Positions 9,427 to 18,489 of a stretch of DNA of 64,000 bases are shown here, piece after piece. The stretch's first letter is position 1, and every line of letters starts with the position of its first letter. Origin of the DNA: Flavobacteriaceae bacterium CRH (GTDB lineage Bacteria; Bacteroidota; Bacteroidia; Flavobacteriales; Flavobacteriaceae); NCBI GenBank assembly GCA_001507425.1, contig LMAJ01000004.1:365365-429364 (forward strand), given 5' to 3'. The notes below the pieces were generated by a model that did not search any database, had not been told where the DNA came from, and was given only the letters and a program-made list of their open reading frames with translations. Position numbers and translations under genes: made by a program.

Positions 9427-9434
9427 ACAAAATT
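9427..9434 (-). promoter_or_regulatory. -7 promoter element (TAATTTTG) for the LtaS-like gene
   Basis: On the minus strand TAATTTTG matches TAnnTTTG, 14 bp upstream of the start codon at 9412. No exact TTG partner is evident upstream. Confidence 0.45.
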
Positions 9435-9562
9435 AATTCTGATTGATTAATGAGAGATTAAGATAAACCTTTACCTTACTTAGTGTTAACTTAAGATTTA
9501 CTTAAGATGGCAATGTTTTTTCTGTAGAAATGATTTTAAGTCTTTTCTGATTTTAAAATATT

Positions 9563-9570
9563 TATCTTTG
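9563..9570 (+). promoter_or_regulatory. -7 promoter element (TATCTTTG) for the two-component pair
   Basis: TATCTTTG matches TAnnTTTG, 50 bp upstream of the response regulator start. The preceding 80 bp contains repeated TTAAG blocks (taacttaagatttacttaag, about 9487-9506), a possible binding region. Confidence 0.45.
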
Positions 9571-9620
9571 AGATATTAAATAATACAGTCAAAGGATAAA
9601 TCTTAATTAAATAGTCTGAA

Positions 9621-10283
9621 ATGCATATTTTAATAGTTGAAGATGAGTTAGGAATCATTCAGTTTTTGCAACAAGGTCTGCAGGAAGAAGGATATCAGGT
9701 TACCACGGCCAATGATGGATCAAAAGGGTTTGAATTAACTCAAAACCACCAATTTGATTTAATTTTATTAGATTGGATGCTGCCAAAAATAAATGGTTTA
9801 GAATTATGCAAAGCTATAAGAATCAAAGATCAGTTAACTCCAATTATATTTTTGACGGCAAAAGATACCGTTCAGGAAACCATTGAAGGCTTAAAAGCAG
9901 GAGCTAATGATTATATCAAAAAACCTTTTAGTTTTGAGGAATTGGCAGAACGTATTAAAATTCATTTTAGAAAACAAAAAGGTTCTGAAACATTGACGTT
10001 AGGAAACATTAAAATTGATTTATCAAAATATATTGTTTTAAAAAATAATGAAGAAGTTTCGTTAACGCACAGAGAATTTGAACTGCTAACGTATTTAATT
10101 CGAAATAAAGGCAAAGTTTGTTCCCGAAACGACATTTTGAGAGATGTTTGGGATATTAATTTTGAGTATGATACAGGTGTTATTGATGTCTTTATGAACG
10201 CTATAAGAAAGAAACTCAATTTGAAAATTGAAGAAGATTATATAAAAACAATTCGCGGTGTAGGTTATATCGCAAACGACTAA
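9621..10283 (+). CDS. OmpR/PhoB-family response regulator
   Basis: 220 residues with an N-terminal receiver domain (VEDE at 6-9, phospho-acceptor Asp51 in LILLDWMLPK, Lys in KKPFSFEEL) and a C-terminal winged-helix Trans_reg_C domain (about 125-218; LTHREFELLTYLIRNKGKV, TIRGVGYI). It would bind DNA after phosphorylation by the kinase encoded 3 bp downstream. The signal and regulon cannot be read from the sequence. Confidence 0.93.
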   Translation: MHILIVEDELGIIQFLQQGLQEEGYQVTTANDGSKGFELTQNHQFDLILLDWMLPKINGLELCKAIRIKDQLTPIIFLTAKDTVQETIEGLKAGANDYIKKPFSFEELAERIKIHFRKQKGSETLTLGNIKIDLSKYIVLKNNEEVSLTHREFELLTYLIRNKGKVCSRNDILRDVWDINFEYDTGVIDVFMNAIRKKLNLKIEEDYIKTIRGVGYIAND

Positions 10284-10286
10284 TAA

Positions 10287-11687
10287 ATGGCACAACTTTC
10301 TTTTAAAAACAGAATTGCATTAAACTACATTATCACAACCGGTTTGCTGATTTTGGTTGTTTTTTTTGCTATTTATGCTATCGTAAAACACGCTGTTTAC
10401 AGTCGCATAGACGAAGATATCAGGGTCGAAGTTCAAAATCACTTTAAAGAAATTAAAATTGTAAACGGAGTCGTAATTTTGGTAGATAAAGAAGAATGGG
10501 AAGAACGCGAACATAATACGGTTGATGTAAATCCGGTTTTTGTTCAGTTTTTAGATACCAATAAAAAAATTACGGAGAAATCGCCAAACCTAAAATCACA
10601 AACACTTATTTTTCATGACAGTGTCGAAAATTTTGAATTATTTGATACCAAAATAGGCAGCAATATAATTAGGCAAATTCAGGTTCCGATTTCCATTAAA
10701 TCAAAGAAAATAGGTTATTTGATTATCGGAATGTCCTTAACGAACTCTCGTTTAGTACTGAATAATTTATTTGATATTATGTGCCTCTCGTTTCCGGCGA
10801 TTTTAATGTTGTTGTTTTTTATCGCCCGTTTTTTTGCCGGCCGAAGTATAAGACCTATAAATGCGATAACAAATACCTCTAAAACAATTACGAAAGACAA
10901 CCTGAAAACAAGAATTCCGTTACCAAAAACACGTGATGAATTGTACACATTGTCTAAAACGATAAACAATTTATTAAACCGAATTGAAGACGCCATTGAA
11001 CGTGAAAAACAATTTACATCTGATGCTTCACACGAATTAAGAACACCATTAACTGTTATTAAAGGAACACTTGAAGTATTGATGCGAAAACCTCGTGAAA
11101 CATGGGAATACGAAGAAAAAATCATTTTCTGTATTAAAGAAGTAGATCACTTAAATATGCTGGTAGATCAGCTTCTTTTATTAGCACGTTTTGAAAATCA
11201 GAAACAGGAAATTATACCCGAATCTATCTATTTAAATGCATTGATTTTAGATATTCTGACTTTACATTCTGATAAAATAAAAACAAAGAAACTTGATGTA
11301 AAATTTGAAGCCAAAGAAGATTTTTATGTTTATTCAGATACCTACTTGATTCTTACGATTTTAAGGAATATTATTTCAAATGCAATTAATTATACCAATA
11401 CTGATGGAGAAGTTTTGATATCGCTTTCAAAAGAACATAATAAAACAGTCTGTATTATTAAAGACAACGGAATTGGAATCGATCATGAAGATCTGGAAAC
11501 TATTTTTAATCCTTTTTACAGATCAGGATCTTCAGAACATCCGGAAATTAAAGGAACAGGTTTGGGACTTTCTATCGTAAAAAGAATTTCAGAATTGCTT
11601 CATGTTAAGTTTAAAATTACCAGTAAAATAGGGGAGGGAACTACCGTAAGTTTAGATTTTGATGAAAATCTGAAAGCGTTATCATAA
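10287..11687 (+). CDS. Membrane sensor histidine kinase (HAMP-HisKA-HATPase)
   Basis: 466 residues: TM1 at about 13-35, an extracytoplasmic sensor region of roughly 120 residues, TM2 at about 165-187, a HAMP linker (about 188-240), a HisKA domain with phospho-His249 in DASHELRTPLTVIKG, and an HATPase_c domain with ISNAINYT (N box), DNGIGI (G1) and GTGLGLSIVKR (G2). It is translated 3 bp after the partner response regulator and is clearly cotranscribed. The sensor domain is not a named type that I recognise. Confidence 0.93.
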   Translation: MAQLSFKNRIALNYIITTGLLILVVFFAIYAIVKHAVYSRIDEDIRVEVQNHFKEIKIVNGVVILVDKEEWEEREHNTVDVNPVFVQFLDTNKKITEKSPNLKSQTLIFHDSVENFELFDTKIGSNIIRQIQVPISIKSKKIGYLIIGMSLTNSRLVLNNLFDIMCLSFPAILMLLFFIARFFAGRSIRPINAITNTSKTITKDNLKTRIPLPKTRDELYTLSKTINNLLNRIEDAIEREKQFTSDASHELRTPLTVIKGTLEVLMRKPRETWEYEEKIIFCIKEVDHLNMLVDQLLLLARFENQKQEIIPESIYLNALILDILTLHSDKIKTKKLDVKFEAKEDFYVYSDTYLILTILRNIISNAINYTNTDGEVLISLSKEHNKTVCIIKDNGIGIDHEDLETIFNPFYRSGSSEHPEIKGTGLGLSIVKRISELLHVKFKITSKIGEGTTVSLDFDENLKALS

Positions 11688-11783
11688 ATTAAAATGTAGC
11701 ACTCAAACTTAAGCGGTTTATTTTTTTAACAATAAACTATCGTTAAGTTAAATTAAAAATGGCGGTTTTATGAAATTAACTAT

Positions 11784-11791
11784 TATATTTG
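11784..11791 (+). promoter_or_regulatory. -7 promoter element (TATATTTG) of the his operon
   Basis: TATATTTG fits TAnnTTTG, 34 bp upstream of the his leader ATG. A transcript starting about 7 nt downstream would begin with a short 5' UTR before the leader peptide. No exact TTG -33 element at 19 bp is obvious. Confidence 0.55.
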
Positions 11792-11825
11792 CAAACGAAT
11801 CAAAGAATAAAAAAATAAACAAGTC

Positions 11826-11885
11826 ATGATTTCTATTCAATTACATCATCATCATTTTCATTATTGCTCTCAGGCGATGTGTTAA
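11826..11885 (+). CDS. hisL: His leader peptide (attenuation peptide), 19 aa
   Basis: ATG at 11826 opens a 19-residue reading frame, MISIQLHHHHFHYCSQAMC, ending in TAA at 11883-11885. Five of 19 codons are His, all CAT, in a run of four plus one. It precedes a perfect terminator and then hisG. This is the classic layout of histidine-operon attenuation, in which charged tRNA-His levels set ribosome position. The 3' part of the leader (11869-11876) can pair with the terminator's 5' arm. Too short for normal gene finding; the call rests on codon content and position. Confidence 0.9.
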   Translation: MISIQLHHHHFHYCSQAMC

Positions 11886-11926
11886 TGGTATGCATGTAAA
11901 TCATCATATTTTAAAACCCGTTTGAG
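11869..11926 (+). promoter_or_regulatory. Candidate antiterminator pairing of the his attenuator
   Basis: CTCAGGCG (11869-11876, inside the leader ORF) can pair with CGTTTGAG (11919-11926, the 5' arm of the terminator) over 8 bp including two G-U pairs. A ribosome stalled on the His codons at 11844-11861 would leave this segment mostly free, so the antiterminator could form. A ribosome that reaches the stop codon would cover it, so the terminator could form. This is an inference from base pairing. Confidence 0.65.
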
Positions 11927-11943
11927 TACATCAAACGGGTTTT
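11913..11943 (+). terminator. His attenuator terminator
   Basis: AAAACCCGTTTGA (11913-11925), loop GTACA, and TCAAACGGGTTTT (11931-11943) form a perfect 13-bp stem followed by a T-run. It lies between the His leader peptide and hisG (ATG at 11994), where transcription would stop when histidyl-tRNA is plentiful. Confidence 0.92.
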
Positions 11944-11993
11944 TTATTTCCAACTCTTTGTACTCAGACTATTAATACAACAAAAACTAAAAA

Positions 11994-12851
11994 ATGAGTA
12001 CTTTAAAAATTGCAATTCAAAAATCAGGTCGTTTAAACGAAGACAGCATTCAAATTCTAAGAGATTGCGGAATTTCGATCAACAACGGAAACGATCAGTT
12101 AAAAGCCGAAGCTTCAAATTTTCCCTTAGAAGTTTTATATTTAAGAAATTCGGATATTCCCCAATATTTAATTGATGGCGTTGTAGATCTTGCCATTGTT
12201 GGCGATAATCTTCTTGCCGAAAAGGGAAAACAAATAGAAGTTGTTCAGAAATTAGGATTCTCAAAATGCAAAGTTTCCGTAGCTGTTCCTAAAACTTTCG
12301 AGTACAACTCTATTCAGGATTTAGCCGGTTTACGAATCGCGACTTCTTATCCAAACACGGTTAACGAATACTTCAACTCTTTTGGATTAACCGTTGATAT
12401 TCACCAAATTTCAGGTTCTGTAGAAATTGCTCCAAATATTGGCCTTGCCGATGCCATAGTAGATATCGTTTCAAGCGGAAGCACTTTATTTAAAAATAAT
12501 TTACGAGAAGTTGAAGTGATCCTGAAAAGTGAAGCTGTTCTTGCCGTTTCACCAAAAGTTTCTCCTGAAATTCAAAAACACATTGATACATTAAAATTCA
12601 GAATCCAAGCCGTTTTAAGAGCCAGAAATTCTAAATACATCCTGATGAACGTTCCAAACGATAAAATTGAAACAATTGGTAAAATTTTACCGGTTTTAAG
12701 AAGTTTAACCGTTTTACCTTTAGCAGAACCAGGCTGGAGCAGCGTACACTCTGTAATTGATAAAGATACTTTTTGGGATGTAATCGATCAGCTAAAAGAA
12801 GCCGGAGCCGAAGGCATTTTAGTTTGCCCAATTGAGAAAATGGTATTGTAA
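11994..12851 (+). CDS. hisG: ATP phosphoribosyltransferase (long form)
   Basis: 285 residues. This is the first enzyme of histidine synthesis, joining ATP and PRPP. The N-terminal catalytic domain begins LKIAIQKSGRLNEDSIQIL. The phosphate-binding segment includes DIVSSGSTLFKNNL. A C-terminal HisG_C regulatory domain (about 213-285) is present, so it is the long HisZ-independent form expected to be feedback inhibited by histidine. First structural gene of the operon, 142 bp after the leader stop. Confidence 0.96.
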   Translation: MSTLKIAIQKSGRLNEDSIQILRDCGISINNGNDQLKAEASNFPLEVLYLRNSDIPQYLIDGVVDLAIVGDNLLAEKGKQIEVVQKLGFSKCKVSVAVPKTFEYNSIQDLAGLRIATSYPNTVNEYFNSFGLTVDIHQISGSVEIAPNIGLADAIVDIVSSGSTLFKNNLREVEVILKSEAVLAVSPKVSPEIQKHIDTLKFRIQAVLRARNSKYILMNVPNDKIETIGKILPVLRSLTVLPLAEPGWSSVHSVIDKDTFWDVIDQLKEAGAEGILVCPIEKMVL

Positions 12852-13033
12852 AACAAATTACAATTTAAAAAATCCAAATTCCAAACGTCGACAACAGCTT
12901 TGCGAACTTTGTGATTATAAGATCAAAGAATAAAAAAAAGCGTAATGTCCTGTGCGTTAAAAAACAATTCGAATATTAAACATAATAGTTGGAATTTGGA
13001 ATTTTTTAAAATTGGAATTTAATATAAAATATT
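12852..13033. repeat. hisG-hisD spacer with imperfect inverted repeat
   Basis: A 182-bp non-coding gap inside the operon. Segments reading aaaatccaaattccaaac near its start and gttggaatttggaatttt near its end are inverted copies, so the transcript can fold into a long stem. A gcgaactttg element (12900-12910) recurs in other gaps of this window. Presumably a dispersed intergenic repeat rather than a regulatory site. Confidence 0.55.
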
Positions 13034-14326
13034 ATGAATAAAATAGACAATCCAAAACCAGAAACCTGGTCAGAAATATTAAAACGACCAACCAAAACGA
13101 TCGACGATATCGAAGTTACGGTTAAAGAAATTTTTAAAGAAGTTCAGAAAAAAGGAGATGAAGCCGTTGCAAAATACACTTCAATTTTCGACGGAATTAC
13201 TTTAGAAAATTATGAAGTTAGCAAAGCAGAAATTGAAGAAGCAATTAGTTTGATTTCAGATGAATTAAAAGTAGCAATTCAATTAGCAAAATCGAATATT
13301 TATAAATTCCACACCGCTCAAAAAACCGAAAAAATTTCAGTTGAAACTATTGAGGGCGTAAATTGCTGGCAGGAAAAAAGACCAATTCAAAAAATTGGAT
13401 TGTACATTCCGGGCGGAACAGCGCCTTTGTTTTCAACCGTTTTAATGCTGGCCGTTCCTGCCGGAATTGCAGGTTCTAAAGAAATTGTTTTGTGTTCGCC
13501 TCCGGATAAAACCGGAAAAATAAATCCGGCCATTTTATATGCCGCGAATTTATGCGGTGTAACCAAAATCTTAAAAGTAGGCGGAATTCAAGCCATTGCG
13601 GGAATGACATTTGGCACAAAATCAATTCCGAAAGTATATAAAATCTTTGGACCTGGAAACCAATTTGTAACCGTCGCAAAACAATTGGCAACACAATTTG
13701 GAGTTGCAATTGATATGCCTGCCGGTCCTTCAGAATTATTGGTTCTGGCTGATGATACTGCCGTTCCCGCATTTGTAGCATCTGATTTATTGTCACAGGC
13801 AGAACACGGAACAGACAGTCAGGTGATTTTAGTTTCGACTTCAAAAAAACTTATTGATGCTGTTGAAAAGGAAATTCAGATTCAAATTGAAGAACTGCCG
13901 AGAAAAGCAATCGCCAAAAAAGCCATTGAAAATTCGAAATTAATTTATGTAGAAAATGATAAAATCGCTTTAGATTTAATCAACGAATACGGACCGGAAC
14001 ACTTTATAATCTGTTCAGAATTTGATGATTTTTATTGTAATGGAGTTGTGAATGCAGGTTCTGTTTTTATCGGAAATTATACTCCGGAAAGTGCCGGCGA
14101 TTATGCTTCCGGAACAAATCATACGTTGCCAACAAACGGATATGCAAAGAATTACAGCGGCGTAAATCTCGACAGTTTTATGAAATCGATGACGTTTCAA
14201 AAGATTTCTGAGAAAGGAATTCAAAACATAGGAAAAGCGATCGAAATTATGGCTGAAGCCGAAGGTTTACAAGCCCATAAAAATGCGGTAACTTTGAGAT
14301 TAAAGAGTATAGAAAATAGAAAATAG
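13034..14326 (+). CDS. hisD: Histidinol dehydrogenase
   Basis: 430 residues. It oxidises histidinol to histidine in two NAD-dependent steps, the last of the pathway. Family signatures seen: GLYIPGGTAPLFSTVLMLAV (near residue 118), KVYKIFGPGNQFVTVAK, DMPAGPSELLVLAD, the zinc-site region LLSQAEHGTDSQV, and the catalytic EYGPEHF segment near residue 320. Normal length for the family. Confidence 0.97.
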   Translation: MNKIDNPKPETWSEILKRPTKTIDDIEVTVKEIFKEVQKKGDEAVAKYTSIFDGITLENYEVSKAEIEEAISLISDELKVAIQLAKSNIYKFHTAQKTEKISVETIEGVNCWQEKRPIQKIGLYIPGGTAPLFSTVLMLAVPAGIAGSKEIVLCSPPDKTGKINPAILYAANLCGVTKILKVGGIQAIAGMTFGTKSIPKVYKIFGPGNQFVTVAKQLATQFGVAIDMPAGPSELLVLADDTAVPAFVASDLLSQAEHGTDSQVILVSTSKKLIDAVEKEIQIQIEELPRKAIAKKAIENSKLIYVENDKIALDLINEYGPEHFIICSEFDDFYCNGVVNAGSVFIGNYTPESAGDYASGTNHTLPTNGYAKNYSGVNLDSFMKSMTFQKISEKGIQNIGKAIEIMAEAEGLQAHKNAVTLRLKSIENRK

Positions 14327-14404
14327 AAGCAAGATGAAAGAGTTAATAGATTTTGAATCTTTATTCTTGTCTCTTGATTCTTTCTTCTCCTTAAAAATAA
14401 AAGA

Positions 14405-15448
14405 ATGGAATTCGATATAAACACAATAACACGTGAAAACGTAAAAACATTAAAACCGTATTCGTCAGCGCGTGATGAATTCGAAGATTTTGATACTGCT
14501 GAAATGATTTTTTTGGATGCCAATGAAAATCCGTTTCAGAATGGCGTAAACCGTTATCCGGATCCGCAACAAAATTCGGTTAAAGCTATTTTAGCTAAAA
14601 ATAATCAGGTAAAATCAAGTCAGATTTTATTGGGAAACGGGAGTGATGAAGTGCTTGATTTGCTTTTCAGAGCTTTTTGCGAACCAAAAATTGACAACAT
14701 TATTTCACTGCCGCCAACGTACGGAATGTACAGCGTTTTAGCGAATATAAATGCTGTAGAAAACAGAGAAGTTTTACTTTCAACCGATTTTCAACCGCAA
14801 ATAGATAAAATTTTAGATGCCGTTGATGCCAATACAAAAATTATCTTTTTATGTTCCCCAAATAATCCAACAGGAAATTCTTTCTCTGATGAAGCCGTTG
14901 TTACGTTACTTCAAAATTTTAAAGGTTTGGTTGTAATTGACGAAGCTTATATTGATTTTTCTGCCAAAGAAAGCTGGCTGACAGAAATCGACGAATATCC
15001 AAATTTGGTAATTACGCAAACACTTTCAAAAGCGTATGGTTTAGCCGGAATTCGTTTAGGAATTTGCTATGGCTCAGAAGCTGTAATTTCGGTTTTGAAT
15101 AAAATAAAACCGCCATATAATGTAAACGAATTAACGCAGCAAAGAGCTATTGAACGTTTAAAAGATTCAAACAAAATAAAACAAGAAATAGCTTCTATTA
15201 TTGAACAAAGGGAGGAATTACTTAAAGTTTTACTTGATATTGATTTTGTCGAAAAAATTTATCCCACAGAAGCTAATTTTGTTTTGGTAAAAGTTGATGA
15301 TGCTAATAAAAGATACGATCAATTAATTGCAAAAGGAATTGTAATTCGTAACAGAACAACGCAGCCTTTATGCGAAAATTGCCTGCGATTTACGATTGGA
15401 ATTCCAGAAGAAAATGCCGTTTTGATTAAAGAATTGAAGTTACTGTAA
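14405..15448 (+). CDS. hisC: Histidinol-phosphate aminotransferase
   Basis: 347 residues, a PLP fold-type I aminotransferase that converts imidazole-acetol phosphate to histidinol phosphate. Visible motifs: LDANENPF near the N-terminus, LGNGSDEVLDLLFRAF, CSPNNPTGN, VIDEAYIDF, and the PLP-lysine region TQTLSKAYGLAGIRLG (Lys within SKAYG). Third gene of the his operon. Confidence 0.96.
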   Translation: MEFDINTITRENVKTLKPYSSARDEFEDFDTAEMIFLDANENPFQNGVNRYPDPQQNSVKAILAKNNQVKSSQILLGNGSDEVLDLLFRAFCEPKIDNIISLPPTYGMYSVLANINAVENREVLLSTDFQPQIDKILDAVDANTKIIFLCSPNNPTGNSFSDEAVVTLLQNFKGLVVIDEAYIDFSAKESWLTEIDEYPNLVITQTLSKAYGLAGIRLGICYGSEAVISVLNKIKPPYNVNELTQQRAIERLKDSNKIKQEIASIIEQREELLKVLLDIDFVEKIYPTEANFVLVKVDDANKRYDQLIAKGIVIRNRTTQPLCENCLRFTIGIPEENAVLIKELKLL

Positions 15449-15668
15449 TAAAAAAAATATAGCCACAGATTGCACAGATTAAAATGATTTTTCACGCAGA
15501 TTTGGCAGATTAAAGCAGATTTAATTTGATTTTAAATATAAAATAATCTGCGTGCATCTGCTCAGATCTTTTAAAATCTGCGTGAAACAATAATATGTGT
15601 AATTCATGAAATCGTGGCAAAATAAAAAACATTTTAATCTTTGCAATCTGTGGCAAAACAAAAAATAT
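15449..15668. repeat. hisC-hisB spacer with dispersed repeat
   Basis: A 220-bp gap built of degenerate repeats of the type AGCCACAGATTGCACAGATT, then CAGATTTGGCAGATTAAAGC and, inverted, aatctgcgtgcatctgctc, aatctgcgtgaaac and aatcgtggc. The outer agccacagatt and atcgtggc parts are also opposed. It can form a long imperfect stem in the his mRNA. An open frame continues from 15606 into hisB but is judged non-coding upstream of 15669. Confidence 0.55.
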
Positions 15669-16805
15669 ATGAAAAAAGTACTTTTTATCGATCGTGATGG
15701 AACGATTGTTTTAGAACCAGAAAATTTACAATTAGATGCTTTGGATAAATTAGAATTTTATCCAAAAGCGTTTCAATATTTGGCTAAAATTGCCAATGAA
15801 TTAGATTACGAATTGGCAATGGTTACCAATCAGGACGGATTAGGAACGGATAGTTTTCCGGAAGATACGTTTTGGCCAACGCAGAATTTTATTTTAAGAG
15901 CTTTTGAAAATGAAGGCGTTTTGTTTGATGATATTTTTGTAGATCGATCATTTCCAGAAGATAATGCGCCAACACGCAAACCAAGAACGGGAATGTTGAC
16001 TAAATATTTAGATAATCCTGAATATGATTTAGAGAATTCGTTTGTGTTGGGAGATCGTTTGACAGATGTTGAACTGGCGAAAAACCTTGGTGCAAAAGCG
16101 ATTTTCATGAATATGACAGATGGAGCCGGAAGCAATGAAATTTCGTCTAAACGTGAAGAATTAAACGACACAATCATCTTACAAACAACAGATTGGAAAA
16201 GAATTTATGAGTTTTTGAAACTCGAAGCGCGTTCGGCTTCGATTACCCGTAAAACCAATGAAACCGATATTTTTATCGACTTAAATCTTGACGGAACCGG
16301 AAAAAGTAAAATCGAAACCGGAATTGCTTTTTTTGATCATATGTTAGATCAAATTGCACGTCACGGTCAAATGGATTTAGAAATTTTGGTTAAAGGAGAT
16401 CTGGAAGTAGATGAACATCACACCATTGAAGATACTGCCATTGCGCTTGGAGAAGTTTTCGCAAAAGCTTTAGGAAATAAACTAGGAATCGAACGTTACG
16501 GATTCTGCTTGCCAATGGACGATTGTTTAGCACAGGTTGCCATTGATTTTGGAGGAAGAAACTGGTTGGTTTGGGAAACCGAATTTAAACGTGAAATGGT
16601 GGGTAAAATGCCAACCGAAATGTTTTATCATTTCTTTAAATCGTTCTCTGACGGAGCCAAAGCCAACATTAACATAAAAGCCGAAGGAACCAACGAACAC
16701 CATAAAATTGAAGCCATTTTTAAAGCTTTCGCAAAAGCCATAAAAGTAGCCGTAAAAAGAGATACAGAAAAAATGATTTTGCCTTCGACGAAAGGAATGT
16801 TGTAA
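15669..16805 (+). CDS. hisB: Bifunctional histidinol-phosphatase / imidazoleglycerol-phosphate dehydratase
   Basis: 378 residues from ATG at 15669. The N-terminal HAD phosphatase domain (about 1-165) has the DRDGT motif directly after MKKVLFI and the metal-binding region of DDxxP type HisB. The C-terminal IGPD domain (about 185-378) shows [34 protein letters not shown] and [18 protein letters not shown], i.e. the paired metal-binding His motifs. An upstream in-frame extension to 15606 runs through repeat DNA, so I chose the later start, which matches the family N-terminus. Confidence 0.95.
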   Translation: MKKVLFIDRDGTIVLEPENLQLDALDKLEFYPKAFQYLAKIANELDYELAMVTNQDGLGTDSFPEDTFWPTQNFILRAFENEGVLFDDIFVDRSFPEDNAPTRKPRTGMLTKYLDNPEYDLENSFVLGDRLTDVELAKNLGAKAIFMNMTDGAGSNEISSKREELNDTIILQTTDWKRIYEFLKLEARSASITRKTNETDIFIDLNLDGTGKSKIETGIAFFDHMLDQIARHGQMDLEILVKGDLEVDEHHTIEDTAIALGEVFAKALGNKLGIERYGFCLPMDDCLAQVAIDFGGRNWLVWETEFKREMVGKMPTEMFYHFFKSFSDGAKANINIKAEGTNEHHKIEAIFKAFAKAIKVAVKRDTEKMILPSTKGML

Positions 16806-16982
16806 AAAAATGTTTCAGGTTTAAAGTTTCAGGTTTCACGTTAGCTTGGAGTACTTAACCGCAAATTTCACAAAGGTTTACGCTGGCAACGCCAAGCTAA
16901 TTCTTGCGAACTTTGCGGTAAGATTAAGCTTAAAGGAAGTAACCTGAAACGTGAAACCTGAAACAAAACAAACAAAAAAACA
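16806..16982. repeat. hisB-hisH spacer: nested inverted repeats
   Basis: Three nested pairs: GTTTCAGGTTT...TTTCACGTTA (16812-16843) against AACCTGAAACGTGAAACCTG (from 16941); TAGCTTGG (16842-16849) against CCAAGCTA (16892-16899); and AACCGCAAATTTCACAAAGG (from 16857) against GCGAACTTTGCGGTA (16906-16920). The same motifs recur at 34690-34740, 46630-46800 and 55430-55635, so this is a dispersed intergenic element. Confidence 0.65.
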
Positions 16983-17573
16983 ATGAAAATAGTAATTATA
17001 AATTACGGAGCAGGAAATATTCAGAGCATCATGTTTGCAATTGAAAGGTTGGGATTTAAAGCTGTTTTGAGTAATAATCCCGAAGAAATTCTGGCGGCAG
17101 ATAAAGTGATTTTTCCCGGCGTGGGCGAAGCGAGTTCGGCTATGAAAAAACTGAAAGAAAGCGGTTTGGATAATTTGATTCCGACTTTGAAACAGCCGGT
17201 TTTGGGTATTTGTCTGGGAATGCAATTAATGTGTAAATCATCTGAAGAAGGAAATACTCAAGGTTTAGGTATTTTTGATGTTGATGTAATTAAATTTACA
17301 CAACAAGTAAAAGTGCCTCAAATGGGCTGGAACCAGATTTATGATTTAAAATCAGATTTATTTAAAGATATTCCGGAGAATGAATTCATGTATTTGGTAC
17401 ATAGTTTTTACGCCCCAAATTGCGATGAAGCCATTGCCACAACCAATTATGAGTTAGAATATGCATCGGCTTTGCAAAAAGATAATTTTTACGGAACCCA
17501 ATTTCATCCGGAAAAAAGTGGAGCTGTTGGGGAGAAAATATTAGAGAATTTCTTGAAAATTCCAATTTTTTAA
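16983..17573 (+). CDS. hisH: Imidazole glycerol phosphate synthase, glutamine amidotransferase subunit
   Basis: 196 residues, a class I glutamine amidotransferase that supplies ammonia to HisF. The nucleophile is Cys77 in GICLGMQL. The His-Glu of the triad are in QFHPEKSG near residue 177. The N-terminus MKIVIINYGAGNIQSI is the standard HisH start. It works as a heterodimer with HisF, encoded 1.4 kb downstream in the same operon. Confidence 0.96.
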   Translation: MKIVIINYGAGNIQSIMFAIERLGFKAVLSNNPEEILAADKVIFPGVGEASSAMKKLKESGLDNLIPTLKQPVLGICLGMQLMCKSSEEGNTQGLGIFDVDVIKFTQQVKVPQMGWNQIYDLKSDLFKDIPENEFMYLVHSFYAPNCDEAIATTNYELEYASALQKDNFYGTQFHPEKSGAVGEKILENFLKIPIF

Positions 17574-17669
17574 ATTCCAAATTCCAATCAAAATATCAAT
17601 TACAATATCAAAAATCAATTTCAATTTTTAGAATCTAAAATCTAAAATCAGAAATCTAAAATTTCAAAC
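17574..17669. repeat. hisH-hisA spacer of short direct repeats
   Basis: A 96-bp gap made of short tandem-like units: (a)attccaaattcc, atcaaaatatcaattacaatatcaaa and three copies of aatctaaaat/aaatctaaaa. No ORF or clear terminator. Similar low-complexity units occur at 36480-36620 in the ilv operon. Confidence 0.45.
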
Positions 17670-18395
17670 ATGAGAATAATACCAGCCATAGATATCATTG
17701 ACGGAAAATGCGTTCGCTTATCAAAAGGTGATTATGATACAAAAATAATTTATAATGAAAACCCGCTTGAAGTGGCGAAGTCATTTGAAGCACACGGAAT
17801 TGAATATTTGCATTTAGTCGATTTAGACGGAGCAAAATCGAGTAAAATCGTCAATTATAAAATATTAGAACAAATTGCCAGTCAAACCGGTTTAAAAATT
17901 GATTTTGGCGGTGGTTTAAAATCGGACGACGATTTGAGAATTGCTTTTGAAAGCGGTGCAAACCAAATAACCGGCGGAAGTATTGCTGTTAAAAACAGAG
18001 CAATTTTCGAAAAATGGATTTCAGAATATGGCTCAGATAAAATTATTTTAGGCGCTGACGCTAAAGATGAAAAAGTTGCTATTTCAGGCTGGTTAGAAGA
18101 TTCAAAGGAAGAATTGATTCCGTTTATTCAGGATTATCAAACAAAAGGAATTCAGTACGTTATATGTACAGATATTGCAAAAGATGGAATGCTGGAAGGG
18201 CCAAGTTTTGATTTGTATGAAAAAATATTAAGCGAAGCAATTGGTGTAAAACTAATCGCTTCAGGAGGAATTTCAACATTTGATGAATTGCCAAAACTAG
18301 CCGAATTAGGTTGCGAAGGAACGATAATCGGAAAAGCAATTTACGAAGGTAGAATTACACTTAAGCAACTTGAAAATTATATTTTAAATCAATAG
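17670..18395 (+). CDS. hisA: Phosphoribosylformimino-5-aminoimidazole carboxamide ribotide isomerase
   Basis: 241 residues, (beta/alpha)8 barrel. N-terminal [17 protein letters not shown] with catalytic Asp8 of the AIDI motif, [19 protein letters not shown], the second-half catalytic [13 protein letters not shown] and [10 protein letters not shown] phosphate-binding loop. It performs the Amadori isomerisation preceding HisHF. Confidence 0.96.
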   Translation: MRIIPAIDIIDGKCVRLSKGDYDTKIIYNENPLEVAKSFEAHGIEYLHLVDLDGAKSSKIVNYKILEQIASQTGLKIDFGGGLKSDDDLRIAFESGANQITGGSIAVKNRAIFEKWISEYGSDKIILGADAKDEKVAISGWLEDSKEELIPFIQDYQTKGIQYVICTDIAKDGMLEGPSFDLYEKILSEAIGVKLIASGGISTFDELPKLAELGCEGTIIGKAIYEGRITLKQLENYILNQ

Positions 18396-18489
18396 AATTC
18401 CGCAAAGCTGCACAAAGAAAACGCAGAGATTCACAAAATTTCGCGTATCTCTGTGAACAACTAAAATCGAATAGTTAAAAAATAAAATT
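18396..18489. repeat. hisA-NIPSNAP spacer with hairpin repeat
   Basis: Contains gcagagattcacaaaa facing cgcgtatctctgtgaac, an imperfect hairpin preceded by ccgcaaagctgcacaaag. The gap at 18802-18923 holds the same element, so the NIPSNAP gene is bracketed by two copies. Confidence 0.5.

Noticed and set aside
11885..11899. Four-codon frame ATGGTATGCATG with stop, overlapping the leader stop (TAATG)
   Set aside because: Too short to interpret; no His codons. Kept only as a curiosity.
15606..15668. Extended hisB start at 15606
   Set aside because: The extension covers repeat DNA, and HisB homologues start at [12 protein letters not shown].
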